DNA of 64,000 nucleotides, from positions 1,984,001-2,048,000 of the forward strand of contig BCHX01000001.1 in assembly GCA_001599755.1 (NCBI GenBank), written 5' to 3'. The translations under genes and the position numbers were made by a program. Positions 45,364 to 57,125 of this stretch are shown here, piece by piece. This DNA comes from Gliomastix tumulicola. Taxonomy: Eukaryota > Ascomycota > Sordariomycetes > Hypocreales > Bionectriaceae. How positions within the stretch are numbered: position 1 is the first letter of the stretch; each line of letters starts with the position of its first letter. A model generated the notes under the pieces. That model was given only the letters and a program-made list of their open reading frames with translations, searched no databases and was not told the DNA's origin.

Positions 45364-48300
45364 ATGGTCAAGTAAGTCGCTGTACCGCCTCAAAATACCC
45401 GTTTCCTGTGTCTTTCGTGCTCTGGCGTCTCCGGGGTGGCTTCTTCTACCCCGCTGTCGCCTTGTCGTTGTCGCGCTGCGTTGCTTGCTCCCTCCCAGGA
45501 CTAGAACTCGGGCAAAGACTTTGGGAGACAGGATGGCTAACGACTGGATAGCTTCACCGTCGCGGAGATCCGCGAGCTCATGGACAAGCCGACCAATGGT
45601 AAGGACCGTCCCGATACTATCCCGACAAGTCGTGGTTTGGCACCCAAGAGGAACTGCCTGGTACTTCTTTGGCTGGTGGTGGTAGAGACATATACTGCGC
45701 ACAGGGGCTTGGTATTCAGGTTCTCTCCTCTCCCTGGGCAGCACTTAGTTTGTCAAGAAACCGAGTTTGATGGCCGTTGACGCTGTCGGGCAGTCGACAG
45801 ATCAACGGGGGTGCCAACCGAGAGGCGATTGCCCACCCACCACACGCTGCATTTTGCTGACAAACTGCACATTTAGTCCGTAACATGTCGGTTATTGCCC
45901 ATGTCGACCACGGCAAGTCGACTTTGACCGATTCCCTCCTCTCCAAGGCCGGTATCATCTCTGCCGCTAAGGCTGGTGATGCTCGTGCCACCGATACTCG
46001 CGCCGACGAACAGGAGCGTGGTATTGTGAGTAGCACCACATTGACTTCAACATTCCCTCCTATAGAAAGCTCCGTCTAACCTCCTCTGCAGACCATCAAG
46101 TCGACCGCCATCTCCCTGTACGGTCACCTTGACGACCCGGAGGATATCAAGGACATTGTCGGCCAGAAGACCGACGGCCAGGACTTCCTTATCAACCTGA
46201 TCGACTCCCCTGGTCACGTTGATTTCTCCTCCGAGGTCACTGCTGCCCTTCGTGTCACTGACGGTGCTCTCGTCGTCGTCGACACCGTCGAGGGTGTGTG
46301 CGTCCAGACCGAGACCGTCCTTCGTCAGGCTCTCGGTGAGCGAATCAAGCCCGTGATCATCATCAACAAGGTTGACCGAGCTCTTCTCGAGCTTCAGGTC
46401 TCCAAGGAGGACTTGTACCAGTCTTTCTCTCGTACCATTGAGTCAGTCAACGTCATCATCTCTACCTACCTTGACAAGACTCTCGGAGATGTCCAGGTCT
46501 ACCCCTACAAGGGTACCGTCGCTTTCGGCTCTGGCCTGCACGGCTGGGCCTTCACTGTCCGCCAGTTCGCTATCCGTTATGCCAAGAAGTTCGGTGTCGA
46601 CAAGAACAAGATGATGGAGCGTCTCTGGGGCGACAACTTCTTCTCGCCTGCGACCAAGAAGTGGACCACCAAGGGCACGACTGCTGACGGCAAGCCCCTC
46701 GAGCGTGCTTTCAACCAGTTCATCTTGGATCCCATTTTCAAGATCTTCGCTGCGGTCATGAACCACAAGACCGAGGAGGTCTGGACGCTCCTCGAGAAGC
46801 TTCAGCTCAAGATCACCCCTGAGGACAAGCAGAAGGAGGGCAAGCAGCTCCTCAAGGTTGTCATGCGAACTTTCCTTCCCGCTGCCGATGCTCTTCTGGA
46901 GATGATGATCCTTCACCTGCCTTCGCCCGTCACTGCTCAGAAGTACCGTGCCGAGACTCTGTACGAGGGTCCTTTGGACGACGCGGCTGCCATTGGTATC
47001 CGTGACTGCGACCCCAAGGGTCCTCTCATGCTTTACGTCTCCAAGATGGTGCCTACTTCCGATAAGGGCCGTTTCTACGCCTTCGGTCGTGTGTTCTGTA
47101 AGTGGACGGAGCCCCCCCGCCTCTTTCGCGTCTTTTCAATTTCAACTTGCACGAAAATGAATGAGATTGCTGACATCTTTCATCAACACAGCCGGTACTG
47201 TCCGCTCTGGCCTCAAGGTCCGTATCCAGGGTCCCAACTACGTCCCTGGCAAGAAGGACGACCTCTTCATCAAGGCTATCCAGCGTACCGTCCTCATGAT
47301 GGGCGGCAAGGTCGACCCCATCGATGACATGCCTGCCGGTAACATTGTTGGTCTCGTCGGCATTGACCAGTTCCTCCTCAAGTCCGGAACGTAAGTAACT
47401 GCAGTCTATCTCTGTCGCCGTGAATGATTACTAACGTAGAGCAACCATCCAGCCTCACCACGGACGAGACTGCCCACAACCTCAAGGTTATGAAGTTCTC
47501 CGTCTCTCCTGTCGTCCAGCGTTCCGTCCAGGTCAAGAATGCCCAGGATCTCCCCAAGCTTGTCGAGGGTCTCAAGCGTCTCAGCAAGGTACACTCTATT
47601 ATGGAACTCACCCTTCCCTGACCTCCTTACTTACGACTCTCACAGTCTGACCCTTGCGTTCTCACCATGACCTCCGAGTCTGGCGAGCACATCGTTGCTG
47701 GTGCTGGCGAGCTGCATCTCGAGATTTGCCTGAAGGATCTCGAGGAGGACCACGCTGGCGTTCCCCTTACCATCTCGGACCCTGTCGTCCAGTACCGTGA
47801 GACCGTCAGCGGCAAGTCAAGCATCACTGCTCTGTCCAAGTCCCCCAACAAGCACAACCGTCTCTACATGATTGCTGAGCCTCTCGATGAGGAGCTGTCC
47901 CTCGCTATCGAGGCTGGCAAGATCTCGCCCCGCGACGACTTCAAGGCCCGCGCTCGTGTCCTCGCCGACGACTTCGGTTGGGACGTTACTGACGCAAGGA
48001 AGCTGTGGAGTTTCGGACCTGACGCAGGTGCCAACGTGCGTATTCCCCTTGTGTTTCTTGCTCTCCATCTTTTTGTGGTGTTACTGCCTCAGTTGGTGAT
48101 AATGTCGTCTTTGCTCGACCCCCCCTTTCAAAAAGCGACCCACCAAAAGTAACCCACTCATGCGTCTTCTGGAAGAGCTCAGGCTGACTTGACATCTTTC
48201 TTGTAGCTCCTTGTCGACCAGACCAAGGCCGTTCAGTACCTGAACGAAATCAAGGATTCCGTTGTCTCCGGTTTCCAGTGGGCTACCCGTGAGGGTCCCG

Positions 48301-48868
48301 TTGCCGAGGAGCCCATGCGATCGATCCGCTTCAACCTTATGGATGTGACCCTCCACGCCGATGCCATTCACCGTGGTGGTGGCCAGGTCATCCCTACCGC
48401 TCGTCGTGTCCTGTACGCCGCGACTCTGCTCGCCGAGCCCGCTCTGCTTGAGCCTGTGTATCTCGTCGAGATCCAGGTGCCTGAGCAGGCCATGGGTGGT
48501 GTCTACGGTGTCCTGACCCGCCGTCGTGGTCACGTCTTCAACGAGGAGCAGCGCCCTGGTACTCCTCTGTTCAACATCAAGGCTTACCTGCCCGTCCTGG
48601 AGTCTTTCGGCTTCAACGGCGACCTGCGCCAGGCCACGTCTGGACAGGCCTTCCCCCAGTCTGTCTTCGACCACTGGCAGGTGCTTCCTGGTGGCTCGCC
48701 TATCGACTCCACCAGCAAGGTTGGCGCTATTGTCACCGAGATGCGTAAGCGCAAGGGTATCAAGGTCGAGGTTCCCGGCGTCGAGAACGTAAGTCAAAGC
48801 CTGAGCATTCCATGTTGGACGAGTTGTACGCTAACAGACATCGCTTCTAGTACTACGACAAGCTGTAA
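45364..48868 (+). CDS. eft2: Elongation factor 2
   Basis: This is translational GTPase eEF2, which moves the ribosome along mRNA. G1 is AHVDHGKS, G3 is DSPGH and G4 is NKVD, all intact. Domain IV has LHADAIHRGGGQVIPTARR, with the His that becomes diphthamide. The end is YYDKL. The gene has eight introns, near 45372-45550, 45600-45875, 46026-46090, 47099-47191, 47391-47453, 47588-47645, 48033-48206 and 48789-48850. The first coding exon is only 8 nt (ATGGTCAA). The intron-free product is about 844 residues. Codon use is strongly biased to C at third positions, as in highly expressed genes. Confidence 0.97.
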
Positions 48869-49633
48869 ACGACCCTCTTTCATGCCGAAACATCCAGGAG
48901 CTGTACCATCATGGGTACATCTTCTCAACAGGCTGCTAGCGACGATCCAAGCTGCCTGCTTGCCTGCCTGCAACCCAAGCATCGGAATTTCATTCTCACC
49001 CTTGAGACGATAAAAGGGACGCTGAGCTCATGAAGAGTCACTGAGACGGGGGAGGAAATGCCTGGGATAGCAAAAAGTTTTCGGGGGCTATGTTGAGGCC
49101 GTAATTGGGGGAAAGTCTGATCAGCTTTCTTTACATAGTCCTGTGCTGATAGTGGGAACGAAATGAATAAGAATGATGATTTTGTTGACCAAACACGTTT
49201 GACTACCGTGATTGATTTATGAAGTTTGTATGCGTAGTCTGGCCTCGGAGAAATCCTTTTGATTCGACGTGCTGATCATGAAGCTTCATGTTTTCGTGGT
49301 TCATGCACTTTCACTATAGAGTAGTAGGAGGTGGTATTTGTGGCTTCAAAAGTCCACTCACTGAGGTGGAGGACGAGGTTACAGTGGGCTGAAGTTCGGT
49401 TGAAAAAAACGACTGGAGCTTCCAAGTTCCAACCTTACTAGTAGTAACCTTCTCCAACCAACACTACCTGAGCGCGAGGCGATCTTCAATCCAACGGCGT
49501 GCACCAATTCTTCGCTCCGCGCCGGCGCGAACCAGATTGAAATCTTGTCTGATTGCTCTCAACGAAGTCGCGCGGCGGCAGCGCCTTGCATCCCCGCCTC
49601 GCAATACGTCTCGATGCTTCATCTCGCGACGTC
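48869..49633. other. Intergenic between EF-2 and the RBM26/27-like gene
   Basis: It contains the EF-2 3' untranslated region and the next promoter; no gene is seen. Confidence 0.5.
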
Positions 49634-52218
49634 ATGTTGTTCCCCGAAGAGGATGCGCCGCTCCTCAAAGCCTGGGTCGTGAAGCGCATTGAGAACACGT
49701 GAGTCACATCACTCCCGGCGTTCATCGTCTCCCAGGCACAAAATCGCCCAAGCGAGCTGGGACTAACGCTGAATGTGTGCCCTGCAGGTCTGATGCCGAC
49801 TCCGAAGTCCTCGCCGAATACATCATCGCCCTCCTGAAGCACGATGGCGACAAGAAAACAATTCGAGAGCTGTGCGAGAAGGAAATACCCGATTTTTTGA
49901 ATGAAGGTCCGCGACGACGAATCTCCATCGCAGCCATTCCACTGGGCAGAGGGGCTGGGGGGTTCTTCTAGAGAGCCTCTTCCGAGAACCTCTTACTGAC
50001 GCGCTGGATAGATGCAAGCCTTTTTCTCGATGATCTGTTTCAAGCGATTGCATACAAATCGTACCTACCAGGCGCCCCTCCACCGCCGAAGCTCAGTGCT
50101 CTTAGCGCAGCTAAACCTACCTCGCTCCACGAACCCGACGCGTTCCAAGCAAGCCGAGCTCCCTCAGGCCCTAGAAAACGAGGCTACTACGATCTAGATG
50201 CCCCCGGAGTCCAGGATGGCTACGAGAGTGGCTCGCGACCGATTAAGAATGCCAGGCGGTCGGGCAACGCGCAACCACGAGGCGGCGCAGAACAGGGACG
50301 ACGAGGTGACGACCAGTCCCAGGCAATAGGCAGCCTCCCAGCATTTGATGCACAGAACCCAATTCCTATGGAAGCCTTCATGGCCTTGGGACTGCCGTTG
50401 CCTGGGGCTTCGCCGCAGCTTCCGTCTCCTGTGAGCTCTCGTGGGGGGCGGCAGCGGAGACGAGGTCGCTGTCGAGACTTCGATACCAAGGGCTTCTGCT
50501 CCCGAGGTGGGACTTGTCCCTACGATCATGGGAATGAAACCGCTTCATACGTCCCTCCGCCGAATCATGCAAATGAAGGTAAGCTAATTCCTAGCCAGAC
50601 ACCCTCCTCTATCTATACTCTGCATTATGATGTGAAAATTACAGCGCAGCTTAACACCTGCGCGAGCCCAAGGGCTGTGACCAACTAATTAAACGATAAC
50701 TTCCGAGTGGCAATCTTCTCGATATCATTTCTACGTCTGAAACCCTACTTGTTGTGCTTGGCTAACGCTCCCGTCACAACCACAGAGTACAATCCCCAAG
50801 ATCCTCTCCTGGCACTCCAGGCGATGCAAAACTTCATGAGCCAATTCCCGATGAATTTCGACATGAACACGGATAAGAGCCGAGGCCGAAATAACAGGAA
50901 AGGTGGTCGAGGAGGTAGAAAGAGCGGAGCTCGAGCGCCCTTCTCGGCTGAAGGCCCAGTCCTCGATCGATCTAAGAGCACAATCGTGGTTGAAAGTATT
51001 CCCGAGGAGAACTTCAGTGAGGAGGAGATCCGGGGGTTCTTTTCACAGTTCGGCGAAATCCAGGAGGTCTCGATGCAGCCGTACAAACGACTGGCCATTG
51101 TCAAGTACGACAATTGGGGATCTGCCAATGCCGCCTACAAGTCCCACAAGGCCATCTTTGACAACAGATTCGTTAAGGTGTTCTGGTACAAAGACGAGCA
51201 GGATGGTTCGAAGCAGCCTGGTGCAAACGGTGCTGCTAAGTATCACGGAGACGACGGCATGGAGATTGACGCCGATGCCGATCCAGAAATAGATCCCGCG
51301 GAGTTCAGACGGAGACAGGAGGAGGCCCAACAGCAGTTCCAAGAAAAGGAGAAGAAACGAGCCGAGATTCAACGCCAGCGGGACGAGTTGGAGCAGAAGC
51401 AAAGGGACTTGATGGACAGTCATCGGCAAGTGACGGAACGGCTTAGGGCTAAGCTGGCAGAGAAGAACGGCGGAACTGGCGAGGGATCGGCGCCTGCAAC
51501 TAGTGCTGAGGCGCTCCGAGCTACGCTCGCCGATTTGGAAAGCGAAGCTAAGATGCTGGGCATCGATCCCGACGCAGCTGATGAGACGAGTTCGTCATAT
51601 TCTTCCGGCAGAGGAGGCTATGTTTACCGAGGCAGCAGAGGCGGCTTTCCTCCCAGGGGCCGCGGCTTCCGGGGCGGAGGTCGTGGAGGTTATGGGGGCT
51701 TGGAGGGCCGACACGCTGCTTACGCGCAGTACTCGTTGGACAACCGGCCAAAGAGATTGGCTATCACGGGTGTCGACTTCAGTGCCCCTGACAAAGACGA
51801 GAGCCTCCGGCATTTCTTGCTTGTGAGTATCTCAACTGATATATGCTGGTTTTTTGCTGACCTTGAATGATTCCAGGGTCTCGGTGAATTTGAGTCCGTG
51901 GAGCCATCGGCATCGACAACCTATGTGTCTTTCTCGGACCGCAAGACGGCAGAGCGGTTTCACCAGCTGCTGAATGGCAAGGAGCTCCCAGGCATTGAGG
52001 GCCTTCTCGACATCCAGTGGGCCACTGGCCCATCAACATCCACCAAGCCTCTGCCCAAACCTGCGGTGTCATCGGGTAGAGACACCAAGAAAGACAAGGA
52101 GGCTCACGAGCAAGAAGCTGACGAAGGAGGGAACGATGGCATATCCCGGCCGCCACGACAGGAGCAGGAGCAGACCGAGATGGACTATGAGCGACCCGAG
52201 GATGACGACGCCTACTGA
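49634..52218 (+). CDS. RBM26/27-like RNA-binding protein (Rmn1 type)
   Basis: The N-terminal exons (MLFPEEDAPLLKAWVVKRIE, then SDADSEVLAEYIIALLKHD and IRELCEKEIPDFLNE) form a PWI-like helical domain. A CCCH zinc finger follows (CRDFDTKGFCSRGGTCPYDH; C-x8-C-x5-C-x3-H). After another intron, an RRM has STIVVESIPEENFSEEEIRG and RLAIVKY. A charged coiled coil (about 51300-51460), an RGG-rich part (51600-51710) and a second RRM-like fold follow to the acidic end. This order is that of human RBM26/27 and S. pombe Rmn1, which work with Red1/Mtl1 or ZFC3H1/MTR4 in nuclear RNA decay. Introns are near 49699-49788, 49906-50011, 50579-50786 and 51822-51877. Confidence 0.88.
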
Positions 52219-52413
52219 TTGGGGCCAGCTGGATATACTATATTTCCCGCTTATACAACAGGGCTGCTGCGTTGGTTAAGAAAGGGGGGCCCAGTCACTG
52301 AGCCGTCAGGTTTCTGTAGAGTTATGTACGTCACGAACATGTACACTTTTTTTCTGTATACAAGTCGAGGTTATGAATAGACTCGACTCGACTGGGACCT
52401 TGCAAGTATTACA

Positions 52414-53584
52414 TTACGAACTTTTTAGTAATAACGGGGGCGCTCCCCTCAGCTCCCGCCACCGATTGCTGCTGTCGATGATGGACCTGTCGAAGATGAA
52501 CCACCACCGTTCAAAGAGCACCTGGCCAATCTCCCAACTCCCAGAATCATACGGATCGGACCCGTAGATCCTGACCCCCTCGGCGGTGTCCTCAAAATCA
52601 TACACGAAATTCACCATGGCCAAGGGTCCCCTCGCCGCCGGCGGCCTCTGCTCATCCGGCAGCGACATGATCATGATGATGCGGGACCGTGCCTCGGGCC
52701 ACGGCATGAAGTCAAAGACGGGGTGATGCGGGACGTTGCGCTGCGCGTCCGTCGGCCGCCAGTTGGCGGGAAGTTCGGCCGCGGGCGTGCCGGCGCCCAG
52801 GGCGAAGGGGGAGACGCAGTCTAGCGACCAGACGTTTGCCTCGTGGACGCCGATCCTGCTCGAGATGCGGAGGAAGGCCTTGAGGAGGGTGAGCTCGTGG
52901 ACGGGGAGGAGGTAGCTGTCCGGGAAGGAGGTTTGAGATGATGTCTCGAGGTCTGAGGAGGAGGAGGAGGAGGAGGAGGAGGGCTGTTTGTCGTCTGTGA
53001 GGGAGGGCGGGGAGTTGAAGTCGAAAGAGGGGAGGGTGGCGGCGGTCATGAACATGGATATTGGTCCCGAGACGGTGAAAGGGTTGCCGTCGGTCAAGGA
53101 TTGGGTGAAGAGGTCTGGGGCTGACGAGGTGAGGGTGTGTTGTGGTAGGGAGAGGTCTGCTGGGGCGAGTGTGGCTGTTGTATTTGTCTCTGGGAGGAGT
53201 GTGGTGAGACAGCCGTCGTCGACAGCAGCCCAGTTGAGGTCGAGATCGAGAAGTGATGCTCCTCCTTCGGCAGATACTGGTCCTTCTGGTGGTGTCGTTT
53301 GTGAACTTGATGCTGTCTCATGCTGGCCTTGGTCTGCACCGACGTCACCTCCCTTCTTGGCCCTGGCCTTGGAGCGATCCTGCTTCTTTCTTTCACCTGT
53401 CACGGAATTTTAGTATTGAGTCCATGTCCTGTGTGTTGAGTTACTTACGATACCGACGCTGCGCAAGCACATTCAGAACTCGCTTCCTCTCAGCCGCATC
53501 CTCGTCAATATCCGGCACCTCCAGCTCTGGCGGCGGCTTCGCGACTCTCTGGCGTGTCCGCGGTTTGCTTCCGTCGTGAGACAT
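52414..53584 (-). CDS. bZIP-type transcription factor with DUF3425-like C-terminus
   Basis: Two exons (53449-53584 and 52414-53396) give 372 residues. The basic region is at about 33-52: ERKRVLNVLAQRRYRERKKQ, with the N-x7-R pattern that contacts DNA; the intron falls inside it. No clear leucine heptads follow, as is common in this class. The middle is Ser/Thr-rich with a Ser run (AGG repeat at 52955-52981). The C-terminal part, with SSRIGVHEANVWSLDCVSPF and WRPTDAQRNVPHHPVFDFMP, fits DUF3425. Such proteins are fungal stress or development regulators; targets are unknown. Confidence 0.87.
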
Positions 53585-54772
53585 GGTTAATCTGTGACTC
53601 GATGACTATAGCATTTGCTTATTGTGAAGCATGAATTCATTGAATCTTTGCTCTCGTGTGGACGGATGTGTTTCGGTGACTCTTTTAGGTCCTTGGGTGT
53701 TGCGTATAGATGCGAGACACGAGCATAACGCTTCGATGGACGACCATAACGGATATAAGGATACTTTTATTTGGCATGAGTTTGTGTGCAGGAACAAGTC
53801 CTGTCTTAACATATTCTACGCTACTTCACTCGGTGGACCCCCAAATCGACAGTGCAAGTTCGGTCACCAGTTCCAGGGTTCCTTCGTCCTTGCAGAATCA
53901 GCAATGACCACACTCTCCCGCCTATTGATTCGACAGTCTCAGGGTTTGCGTATACAATACACCGTGTGTATGTGGCGGCCTGCCTCGTCTTTATAGAGGC
54001 GTACGAGAGCTCTTCGCTCATCTTCTTCCTCGGCTGCTCTAATTCAATCCCAGAGGACCGTCGATCCCGTCGAGGACGCAGTTTGAGGTGAACATTTGCT
54101 GCTCAATGAGCATGCATGTGAAAGTGCCCGGGAGAGCTGCCAAGAGGACCTCACTTCTAATCCTGTGTGAGGCGGACCGTGGTTTTTCGCCGCATCCTCG
54201 GTCTTGAAATCTGCACCGCTGTGAGAGCACAGATGAGAGCACAGGGGATTTATTTCTGTCTGCGGGATGAGCAGTGAACGTGTGTTTTTACAGGCGTATT
54301 CTACTGTAGAGGTATCGTGATGGATCTCTCGACCGTTTTGGCAACTGTGGATGACTGGCTGTAGGGCAGGTCATGAAAGGTACAAAAAAAAAAATAAGTC
54401 ACCCACCTGTGATGTTCTTCCAGTCACATCACTTCCTTACTAACGTACCCAGGCAAACATACATCAAGCATCGGGGCCCTTGGCCGTGTTGCTTACCACC
54501 CCTTCCAAGACCGATAATTGCGTGTGGCGTCTTACATTGCAGCAAACATCCCTGCCAACCAACGCGATGGCTCAGCTACGGCTGAAAATGCATGTCTCTG
54601 CTGCAAGGCAGACTGGCTGGCATGGCATTTCTCACTCGGCGCGGCCCTGCTCTGGGCCTCTCTGGCCATGTGCACTCGCAAATCTGCATCGCGACGCGGA
54701 TGGTCTTTCCCAGTCGTGCAGTGACAGTGACAGTGACAGTGATTGATCTACCCACCCAACTCACACGCAGCC
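53585..54772. promoter_or_regulatory. Divergent upstream region of the bZIP and CorA-like genes
   Basis: No gene is supported in this 1.2 kb gap. It has an A tract near 54384-54394 and a hexanucleotide repeat (54719-54744) just before the CorA-like start. Confidence 0.5.
54719..54744 (+). repeat. Hexanucleotide repeat CAGTGA upstream of the CorA-like start
   Basis: Four consecutive copies of CAGTGA end about 30 bp before the start codon, so they probably lie in the leader or core promoter. Confidence 0.8.
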
Positions 54773-56682
54773 ATGTTGGAGATGCTCTCCCTCATGACCT
54801 CTGACGCTGCTAAGCGTGACTCGAGCGCCGAGCTGACGTCCGTCGTCGTCGATCCCTCGTCGTCTGGCTCGCTGCCGACAATCACAGTCACCGGGCCTGA
54901 TGGCGAGACTTCATCTGTCGCTGCCGACACACCGGCTGATGCGCAGTACGAGCAGGACGAACTGATGGAGCCGGGCTCGTATTTCGCGGGGCTGGTGAGA
55001 GGCTATGATCACTTCGGCTGGATCCTGCGGGACATGGCCTCAGACGGTCGCAAGGTTGAAACCGGGGAGCTGAGCCTCCACATCTTTCCCGAGCTGGAGA
55101 GGCAGCTCATCGAGCCCTACGAGCCCAGGACTGTCCTCGTGTGTGAGTGGGAGACACTGCGGTCGACGCCCGCATCTCAGGTCTTCCACGTCGGCGGCCA
55201 TGGCTCGCCCGATCCTTGCGTCGTCCTCGCAGATACAGACACGGCGACGGAGGACAGGCACGGCAAGAAGCTGCTCGAGGCACTCCAGACCAACACGGCC
55301 AAGATGCGGCTGGTCCTCGCTGACGGCCTCTCGTATGCCGTTGTCAAGGCACTCGGCAATGCGTTCCCGCGTGCCCTCGAGTACGACTTCTTCGAGCAGC
55401 AGCTGTCGTCGACGGCGACCTTCACGCGCCGCTCCCCGAGCCTGCACCTCCCGAAGCCGTATGCCAATCTGCAGTGGTATCGGCCGCACGAGGATGTCCC
55501 AAATCTGACGCCCATCGGCTGGAAGGGAGGTCCTTCAAGGCGGGTTGGCTCGGTGATGCGGCACATCATCGGCCTGCAGGCTCAAACGTCCCAGATGGAC
55601 CTCGATCGGCACCCGACGCTCCGCCGCGTGGCTACGCTCCTGGAAGAGCAGTTGTCTGTCTGCTTCGTCGAGCCGTCCGAGAGCGAGGACATAACACCAA
55701 CTGGTAAGTCGGAAGAGCATGTCGCGCTGGAAAACACAAGGGGCATATGTACTGAGCAGAAATAGTCGTCATTCTCACAGACACTCCGAATCCCTTCGCC
55801 AAACGTTCCACCATATCGTCCATATGGTCAGCACTCCAAAAAGTTCGCATTCAGAGCCGGCACAGCTTCTACACCGACGTCATCTCAGCCATCTTTGACT
55901 GCATCAGGGAAGACTCGCTGCTGGGGATCCTCAGCATACAAGACGAGATCAGGGCCATCAAGACAAGGAGGATGCAGCGGGAGAACCTGGGAGGCCTGAT
56001 GGGGCCCTGGGATAGCACTGTCTCGGAGATACAGGACGCCCTCTTTACCATCAGGCAGACCATGAAGACCGGACTTTCGATGTGTTCCGTCGTACAGTCG
56101 CTGACGAAGACGAAGACGAAGACGAACCATCCACCGAAGATGCTCGCCTTCCGGAGGGGAATCTTCGCTGGGCTCGACGACGGCGGCTACACCGACGACA
56201 AGTCGGAGTATTTCCTCTCCGTTGTTGACCGCACGCTCAGCGATACCAAGGACACGCTGGACGCCGTGCGGACGACCATTACCATCTACGAGAGCCAGCA
56301 GGCCATCTCTCTGGCCACGACCATGGCGCTGCTGACCGAGCTCGTCTTCCTCTTCATCCCCCTGTCCTTCTCGACGTCCATCTTCGGGATGGATATCAAG
56401 GAGTTCAACGGCGGCGTGCCCCTGTCGACCTGGGGCATCATCGCCGGTTCCCTGGTCGCCGGCATGCTCGTGATCCGACTGTACGCTTCCAGCGAGACGC
56501 ACAGGCGTATTGTTCAGAGAGTGAACAACCGATTTCTTCGCACGAGGGCGTCGCTCAGTCGCACGTACAGAGCCACCGGCGCGCTCTGGTGGGGGTTTAA
56601 GATGGTGTTTGACCAGGTTCGCAAGCTTCTGGAGATGCGAAGAATGGAGCGGAAAGCGGCCATGCTGCAGGGCACACGATGA
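54773..56682 (+). CDS. CorA-like membrane protein with a GMD in place of GMN
   Basis: Two exons (54773-55703 and 55766-56682) give 615 residues. The long N-terminal part is soluble. Two membrane helices lie near the C-terminus: ALLTELVFLFIPLSFSTSIF and WGIIAGSLVAGMLVIRLYA. At the end of the first, where CorA Mg transporters have GMN, the sequence reads GMDIKEF. The architecture is that of CorA-like proteins of filamentous fungi. Loss of the Asn suggests changed ion selectivity or a non-transport role. The C-terminal tail is basic. Confidence 0.83.
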
Positions 56683-57125
56683 TGGACAGCCGCTTCTGCA
56701 CAGTTTGCTCCTGCCCATGATGGACTGTTGTCGTCGGACGCCTTCCTACAAGGACCAGCTTCATCCTTCCTCGGCTCAGGAGAATCTATGACCCAACAAT
56801 CACTGGCAGCTGCTGCCTCCAGATGCACGACATATAACAAAAACAACACATCGACTCCCCAGAACAGCCGCCGGCGCTCCAACTACCTTATCTCCAAAAC
56901 CACGACAGCGCCCAACAACCTTGCTTTGCTATCTCAGCTTCGTTACAGCAGCCCTGACGACAGTCCAGATACGCAGAATCTCATAGCTCATCTTTGCTAT
57001 TCACGGAAATCCATACGTCCCGACAACAGCAACACGATACACAAATTCAACAGCAAAACATCCCGAACACGCATCATAAAGAAACAAAAGCCACAGAGCA
57101 TCGAGAGAAGGCGCCCTTGCAAAAC
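56683..57125. other. Intergenic between the CorA-like gene and a gene of unknown function
   Basis: It holds the leader of the next gene; an A/C-rich stretch precedes its ATG. Confidence 0.45.
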
